A stretch of 17,396 nucleotides of DNA from Verrucomicrobiota bacterium (lineage in GTDB: Bacteria > Verrucomicrobiota > Verrucomicrobiia > Chthoniobacterales > Terrimicrobiaceae): assembly GCA_026398285.1 (NCBI GenBank), contig JAPLTI010000031.1, positions 1 to 17,396 on the forward strand, read 5' to 3'. This document shows positions 13,211-17,396 of this stretch, piece by piece. The notes under the pieces were generated by a model. It had not been told where the DNA came from. It made no database searches and was given only the letters and a program-made list of their open reading frames with translations. The position numbers and the translations under genes were made by a program. Within the stretch, counting starts at the first letter, position 1, and every line of letters starts with the position of its first letter.

Positions 13211-13286
13211 GCGACGCTCAGTGTAAACAGGGCGCAAAAGTGTTCAAATTTTGTCTATGCAAGAACGCTCGGCGCGCACCGACCAC

Positions 13287-13439
13287 TGGGAGGGCCATCG
13301 TCCCGCATGGCCCAAATTTCCATCACGGACGGCGCGGCAGTTCTACCAGACACCTCCCCGCATGATACCGACCGAACCAAGCTCCTCAAACGCCGCTTTG
13401 CGGCTGAAGAATGGGCCATGCCGGAGGATGGCCCTCCCA
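13287..13439. repeat. 153-bp element with 28-bp inverted terminal arms (REP/BIME- or MITE-like)
   Basis: The left arm 13287-13314 and right arm 13412-13439 are inverted copies of each other with 26 of 28 positions matching. Each arm is itself a hairpin: GGGCCAT and ATGGCCC around an 8-base loop. A further 5-bp hairpin (GCCGC, TTT, GCGGC) lies at 13391-13403 between them. It lies in the 259-bp gap between the broken glycosylase gene and the SPFH gene. No target-site duplication is obvious at the flanks. Open frames across it show no protein character. Its structure fits a dispersed palindromic repeat pair, but whether other copies exist in the genome cannot be seen here. Confidence 0.75.
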
Positions 13440-13469
13440 TGGAAGGCGGTCTGATTTGCGAACGCCGGC

Positions 13470-14375
13470 TCAGCGTGGAGGCGCTGCCGGGGTTGATCCC
13501 TGGAACTCACCCACATTCAGGAAAGGCACGACTCCGCTGCCGCTGATGCGTGGCAGGACGCCGTCCCATTTTTCGATCGAGCGGAGTTGGATGATTTCGG
13601 GGCTTTGCTTGAGGGCGAGTGCCTCGCGCTGGATGGCGTCGGCGCGGGCTTTGGCCTGGACCTCGGTGGAATAGGCCTCGGCGGATGCCGCCAGTTTGCG
13701 CTCTTCGGCGCTTGCCTCGGCCTGGGTGACGCGCATGATTTTTTCATTCTTGGCCTGGAGTGCCATTTGCTCGGCCTTCACCTTGGCCTCGATGGCGCGG
13801 TTGAATTCTGGCGAGAATTCAAAGTCTGTGATGGCTAAATTCGCGATGGTGATGGCGTTTTCCAGCCCCTTTTCGCGGAGGGTGCCGTTGAAAAAATTGC
13901 CCAGCGCATCCTGGATTTGTTGCTTCACGATTTCGCGTTTCGTCACCAACTCCTCGGCAGTGAACTTGGCCGTGACGCCTTTCACGCATTCCTGAATGGC
14001 AGGCTCCACGAGCGAAGCGGAAACTTTTTTGAGCGTGCCGATGCGCTGATAGATGAGCGGGGCCAAAGCGCCGTTGAGCGAATACTGCATCGTCACCTGC
14101 GTGGAGACGGATTGGAGATCCTTCGAAGCGGCGGTGGCTTGCGCATGGCTCGCGGTGAGGCGGATATCGATTTGGTGGACTTGGTCAATGATGGGCTTCT
14201 TGAGGTGAAAACCCTCCGGCAGGGCATTGGGTTGCACGGCACCCAAAGTCGTCACAACACCCACATTGCCGCTCTCAACGACCACCGACATCGACGATAA
14301 AACGGCAAACGCTCCAATGAGCAGAATTGCGACAGGAATAAGGATACGGGTGGGTGAGCGGTTGAAATCGTTCAT
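13470..14375 (-). CDS. SPFH/prohibitin-like membrane protein
   Basis: A 301-residue member of the SPFH (stomatin/prohibitin/flotillin/HflK) superfamily. One membrane helix sits near the N-terminus (about residues 6-28, ILIPVAILLIGAFAVLSS), followed by the SPFH domain: VVVESGNVGVVTTLGAVQPN, EGFHLKKPIIDQVHQIDIR, and the prohibitin-like VTMQYSLNGALAPLIYQRIG, then LVEPAIQECVKGVTAKFTAE. The C-terminal third is a long coiled-coil helix rich in Glu, Ala and Lys. Such proteins build large ring or cage assemblies in the membrane that affect protease FtsH or membrane domains. ATG 14375 was chosen; seven extra residues from 14396 are possible. No protease or NfeD partner is adjacent. Confidence 0.92.
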   Translation of the reverse strand: MNDFNRSPTRILIPVAILLIGAFAVLSSMSVVVESGNVGVVTTLGAVQPNALPEGFHLKKPIIDQVHQIDIRLTASHAQATAASKDLQSVSTQVTMQYSLNGALAPLIYQRIGTLKKVSASLVEPAIQECVKGVTAKFTAEELVTKREIVKQQIQDALGNFFNGTLREKGLENAITIANLAITDFEFSPEFNRAIEAKVKAEQMALQAKNEKIMRVTQAEASAEERKLAASAEAYSTEVQAKARADAIQREALALKQSPEIIQLRSIEKWDGVLPRISGSGVVPFLNVGEFQGSTPAAPPR

Positions 14376-14529
14376 AAGGCCGCCAAGGTAATGCAAAGTC
14401 GCAAGAGTTCAAATTTTCACTCCTGGGTGACAAAAGGATTTGACCGCGAAACCGACAAAATCACGCCGTCGTCGTTGCCATTTCTTCAAAGATAGGACTA
14501 CATTTGCCCTGCATCTACTCCTACCCCAT

Positions 14530-15960
14530 ATGTCAAACCCATCAACCCCTCGTAAAATCAGCTTCGTTGTTTACTTCATAGGGTTCACCGCCGCACTGGC
14601 GGGGCTCCTTTTCGGCCTTGATGTCGGAGTGATCTCCGGCGCGCTGGATTTCATTAAAAAAGATTTCCTCTCGGAGTTGAATCCCCTGCAAGCCGACTCG
14701 CGGGCCGAGTTCATCGTGAGCGCCCTGCTGTGGGGTGCGGTGGCCGGCACGCTGATGAGTGGTTTTCTCTCCTCGAAATTCGGGCGCAGGAAGACGATTC
14801 TAGTAAGCGCGGTGGTCTTTGTGGCGGGTTCGTTGGCATGCGCCTTCTCGCCGGATGAGAACTTCCTCATTGGTGCGCGTTTTCTGCTGGGGATCGGTGT
14901 AGGCGTGGCCTCGTTCACCGCACCGCTTTACCTTTCGGAAATCTCTCCCCAATCGGTGCGCGGTTCGATGATCTCGATGTATCAATTGATGATTACCATC
15001 GGCATCCTGATTGCATTTCTCGCTGACACTTGGTTGGCCACCTACGCGACCTTCGGAGGCCAGACTGGCGGGCACTGGCGCGTGATGTTGGGAGTCATTG
15101 CCATTCCCGCAGCCATTATGTTCGTCGGCGTGCTTTCACTTCCGGAGAGTCCGCGCTGGCTTTTCCTGCATGGATTCCACGACCGCGCGAAGGATGTCTT
15201 CCGGACCATGAAGCTGGACGAAACTGAAATCGCAGCGGAGATCAAAGAGATCGAAGAAAGTTCGGCCGTGAAGCAGAGCGGGTGGCAACTTTTCTCCCAG
15301 AATTCGAACTTCCGCCGCGCCATCGCACTGGGCATCGGCCTGCAAGTCATCCAGCAACTCACCGGCATCAATGTGATCATGTATTACGCACCCCGGATTT
15401 TTGAATTGGCGGGATTCGGCGACAAGACCGAGCAAATGTGGGGCACCGTGCTCGTGGGGATAACCAATGTGCTTGCTACCTTCATTGCGATTGCCTTCGT
15501 GGACCGTCTGGGTCGCAAGCCAATCATGTATGCAGGCTTCATAACCATGGGTGCAGCCATGGCCACGGTGGGCGTTCTTTTCAACTCCGGCATCGAGCAG
15601 CACCCGTCCCTCGGCTACCCAGCGATCGGCGCGCTTCTTATTTTCATTATTGGTTTCGCCATGAGCGCCGGACCTATCATCTGGGTGATCTGCTCGGAAA
15701 TCTACCCACTCTCGGGACGCGATCTCGGCGTGACTGTGAGCACAGCAACAAACTGGATCGTCAATGCAATCGTGGGCCAAACCTTCCTGACCCTCATCAA
15801 CTCGATTGGCGGCGGAAACACATTCCTGCTCTACGGGGGATTGAATGTGCTCTTCATTATTTTCTTCATCCTCCTCGTGCCCGAAACAAAAGGCATCTCG
15901 CTCGAAGCGATCGAGAGAAAACTCATGTCTGGAAAACGCCTGCGGGAAATCGGCCGCTGA
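14530..15960 (+). CDS. Sugar-porter family MFS transporter
   Basis: A 476-residue, twelve-helix major facilitator protein of the sugar porter family (XylE/GalP/AraE/GLUT type), probably a proton-coupled hexose or pentose importer. Family signatures are present: GFTAALAGLLFGLDVGVISG in helix 1, FGRRK after helix 2, PESPRWLF before the central loop, QQLTGINVIMYYAP in helix 7, DRLGRKP between helices 8 and 9, and PETKG at the C-terminus. The substrate cannot be read from sequence. ATG 14530 was chosen because a longer frame from 14440 adds a basic, non-homologous leader. The 154-bp gap to the divergent SPFH gene should hold both promoters; no sugar-responsive regulator gene is adjacent. It converges on rnhA with 9 bp between the ends. 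Confidence 0.93.
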   Translation: MSNPSTPRKISFVVYFIGFTAALAGLLFGLDVGVISGALDFIKKDFLSELNPLQADSRAEFIVSALLWGAVAGTLMSGFLSSKFGRRKTILVSAVVFVAGSLACAFSPDENFLIGARFLLGIGVGVASFTAPLYLSEISPQSVRGSMISMYQLMITIGILIAFLADTWLATYATFGGQTGGHWRVMLGVIAIPAAIMFVGVLSLPESPRWLFLHGFHDRAKDVFRTMKLDETEIAAEIKEIEESSAVKQSGWQLFSQNSNFRRAIALGIGLQVIQQLTGINVIMYYAPRIFELAGFGDKTEQMWGTVLVGITNVLATFIAIAFVDRLGRKPIMYAGFITMGAAMATVGVLFNSGIEQHPSLGYPAIGALLIFIIGFAMSAGPIIWVICSEIYPLSGRDLGVTVSTATNWIVNAIVGQTFLTLINSIGGGNTFLLYGGLNVLFIIFFILLVPETKGISLEAIERKLMSGKRLREIGR

Positions 15961-15978
15961 GGTGCTACCTCAGAGCGG
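15952..15978. terminator. Hairpin covering the convergent ends of the MFS and rnhA genes
   Basis: CTGAGGT (15957-15963) pairs with ACCTCAG (15967-15973) around a 3-base loop, and the stem extends with CCGC/GCGG past one bulged A. It contains both stop codons. No T-run follows on either strand, so intrinsic termination is uncertain; a bidirectional 3' end-stabilising hairpin is possible. Confidence 0.4.
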
Positions 15979-16479
15979 AAAAAGCTCCTCATCGACTTTG
16001 CGGAAATCCTTGAGGAGCGCATCCAGTTGCTGGCGGGTGTAGGTATTTTTGATTTTTTCGATCTCAGCACCTGCCAAGGCATCGCAACGCTCGTTTTCAG
16101 GGTGCCCCGCATGCCCCTTGAGCCATTTCCAATCGATGCGGTGAGGCTTGCAAGCGGCATCCAGCGCCTTCCATAGATCGGCGTTTTTGACCGGTTCACG
16201 CTTGGCGGTCACCCAGCCCCTCTTGCGCCAGGAGTGAATCCACTCGGTAATGCCCATCCTCAGATATTGGGAATCGGTGAAAATGGTGACTTCACAGGGT
16301 TCCTTGAGCGTTTGGAGAGCGCAAATCGCGGCGCTCAATTCCATGCGGTTGTTGGTCGTGGCAGCCTCGCCCCCGGAGATCGCGCGCTCGTGTTTGCCGT
16401 AACGCAAAATCGCCGCCCAGCCACCCGGGCCGGGGTTTCCGAGACATCCCCCATCAGTAAAAATCGTGACCTTCTTCAT
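15970..16479 (-). CDS. rnhA: Ribonuclease HI
   Basis: RNase HI cuts the RNA strand of RNA-DNA hybrids, removing primers and R-loops. The 169-residue protein keeps all four acidic residues: D9 (FTDGGCLGNPGPGGW), E47 (NRMELSAAICAL), D69 (FTDSQYL) and D133 (ENERCDALA), plus H123 in the GHAGHPENERCD loop. The basic handle-like stretch SWRKRGWVTAKREPVKN is present. The start at ATG 16479 overlaps the TGA of the glycosyltransferase gene upstream (ATGA), so translation is coupled. A longer frame reaching 16656 overlaps that gene and is a shadow. A C-terminal tail of about 30 residues beyond the core is slightly longer than in E. coli. Confidence 0.97.
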   Translation of the reverse strand: MKKVTIFTDGGCLGNPGPGGWAAILRYGKHERAISGGEAATTNNRMELSAAICALQTLKEPCEVTIFTDSQYLRMGITEWIHSWRKRGWVTAKREPVKNADLWKALDAACKPHRIDWKWLKGHAGHPENERCDALAGAEIEKIKNTYTRQQLDALLKDFRKVDEELFPL

Positions 16480-17216
16480 GGCTTGGGCTCGCGCAAGGCG
16501 CGAAAGGCTTGAAATGGCCATTCCAAAAGAAGCCGCGCGTGGGCTGCAACGAGCAGGAGATTGTCTCGCAGGTAGCGGAAATGACTCACCCCGCCCTCGC
16601 TGCGCGGGGGATAAAAAACAGGCACGGCGACATTGATGCAAGGTAGGCCAGCCCAAGTGAGACGAACGGAAAGAACCGTGTCGAAATCAAATCGACGCGC
16701 CCACTTTGTGTTTTCCAAGACTTCCAAAGCCGGACCGACCGGGTAGAGACGGAAGCCAAAGAGCGAATCCTCGGCACCTGCTCCAAGCGTCTCGAGCGTG
16801 GCGAAGAAATTTCCGGCGAAGCGTCCAAGCACCCGCTCACGCGGCGCGTCAGGCCCGAATGCAGGCACCCCGCAGACAAAAGCGGATGGGTTGTTTTTAG
16901 AGATTTCAAAAAACGGACGGATCATCGCCGAGGGATGCTGACCGTCGGCATCCATCACCAACACATGAGTGAATCCCTCAGCCTTCGCGGCTTGGAGCGC
17001 CACGAGCACGGCGGCGCCTTTCCCGGAATTTTGTGGGAGGTGGAGAAACTTCACGCCTTCGAGGCCCATCCGTTCGGCGTCCGTGTCACTGCCATCCGTG
17101 CTGGCATCCACCACCACCCACACAGCATCACACTCGGCACGGGCTTCACGAAGGGTTTGAGCAAGGCGGGGGCCGCTATTGTAGGTCGGCAGGAGGACGA
17201 GAGGTTTCAAAGTCAT
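16476..17216 (-). CDS. Family 2 glycosyltransferase
   Basis: A 246-residue GT-A fold glycosyltransferase of family GT2. It begins LVLLPTYNSGPRLAQTL, followed by VVVDASTDGSD (nucleotide-sugar binding, D37 and D41), LPQNSGKGAAVLVAL and the DxD-type motif VMDADGQHP (D89/D91). A later KWARRFDFDTVLSVRLTWAG segment resembles the acceptor region of dolichol-phosphate-mannose-synthase-like GT2 enzymes. No membrane helix is obvious, so it is cytoplasmic or peripheral. Donor and acceptor are unknown; lipid-linked sugar transfer or envelope glycan synthesis is plausible. It is coupled by ATGA overlaps to the AEC transporter upstream and rnhA downstream. Confidence 0.88.
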   Translation of the reverse strand: MTLKPLVLLPTYNSGPRLAQTLREARAECDAVWVVVDASTDGSDTDAERMGLEGVKFLHLPQNSGKGAAVLVALQAAKAEGFTHVLVMDADGQHPSAMIRPFFEISKNNPSAFVCGVPAFGPDAPRERVLGRFAGNFFATLETLGAGAEDSLFGFRLYPVGPALEVLENTKWARRFDFDTVLSVRLTWAGLPCINVAVPVFYPPRSEGGVSHFRYLRDNLLLVAAHARLLLEWPFQAFRALREPKP

Positions 17217-17396
17217 CTTGTGAGCCAGAGCGCCACCGGCAGGGCGAATGCAGAAAAGATCGTGCTCAAGACAATAGACCCACTCGCGACGGCTTCATCA
17301 GCTTCCATCTGGCGGGCCATCACAAAAGCTGCAGCCGCCGTCGGGCAAGAGGCAAAAACCATGGCGATCCGCAAATCGACCGTCGCCAGCCCCACC
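17213..17396 (-). CDS. AEC-family (auxin efflux carrier-like) transporter, C-terminal end
   Basis: Only the last ~60 residues are in the window; the 5' part lies beyond 17396. The visible sequence fits the final two helices of AEC-family permeases: LRIAMVFASCPTAAAAFVMA with the conserved small-residue/Pro motif, RQMEADEAVASGSIVLSTIF, then SAFALPVALWLTR. Members export or exchange organic acids such as malate or malonate, but this one's substrate cannot be told. The stop TGA overlaps the ATG of the glycosyltransferase, forming the first of two ATGA junctions in this three-gene operon. Confidence 0.75.
   Translation of the reverse strand, partial: VGLATVDLRIAMVFASCPTAAAAFVMARQMEADEAVASGSIVLSTIFSAFALPVALWLTR

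Noticed and set aside
13184..13546. Open frames on the plus strand in 13184-13546
   Set aside because: They cross the inverted-arm repeat element and the ends of two genes; residues are low-complexity and match the repeat structure, not a protein.

Overview
The window reads as a chromosomal stretch of a moderately GC-rich free-living bacterium. The gene style suggests Verrucomicrobiota: the Fmt-PyrH-Frr run, a PII gene beside uppP, small degenerate sigma/anti-sigma-like proteins and a membrane-anchored TPR protein. This placement is inferred from protein flavour; no marker proves it. Most of the window is housekeeping or envelope genes packed in short operons, many with ATGA overlaps. Several small accessory insertions and decaying genes lie between them.

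Layout: 1-739 (minus) is a PII regulator followed by undecaprenyl-diphosphatase UppP, whose TTG start at 388 is supported by a Shine-Dalgarno-like GGGAG and whose 3' end leaves the window. 809-1811 (plus) holds a DUF2062 membrane protein and an RsbW-like ATP-binding protein. Converging on it is a membrane-anchored alkaline-phosphatase-fold protein (1796-3043, minus) that lacks the catalytic serine and nearly all zinc ligands. A tRNA-Gln(UUG) gene lies at 3085-3158. From 3309 to 3959 (minus) is a PIN toxin gene cut by an in-frame TAG, plus an intact ribbon-helix-helix antitoxin. 4093-5031 (plus) has a sigma-like small protein and two overlapping reading frames that may be one frameshifted anti-sigma-like gene. 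5041-6934 has a BCP-type peroxiredoxin and a divergent three-TM TPR protein. 7012-7568 is a RelB/DinJ-type antitoxin with a MazF/PemK-type toxin.

7749-9032 (minus) is enolase, with a textbook terminator. From 9180 (plus) a zinc-ribbon protein, fmt, pyrH, frr, a secreted thioredoxin-like protein and a YqeY-like protein follow: a translation and nucleotide housekeeping run. 12726-13210 (minus) is a broken 3-methyladenine DNA glycosylase gene that has lost an internal segment including the catalytic glutamate. Next comes a 153-bp element bounded by 28-bp inverted arms, each arm itself a hairpin (REP/BIME- or MITE-like). After it come an SPFH/prohibitin-like protein (minus), a sugar-porter MFS transporter (plus), and a minus-strand operon of AEC transporter (partial), family 2 glycosyltransferase and RNase HI, translationally coupled by ATGA overlaps.

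The most notable signals are the alkaline-phosphatase pseudoenzyme, the inverted-arm repeat element at 13287-13439, and three differently damaged genes (PIN toxin with one TAG, glycosylase with an internal deletion, possible frameshift near 4700). I saw no CRISPR array, insertion sequence, prophage or complete novel defence locus.
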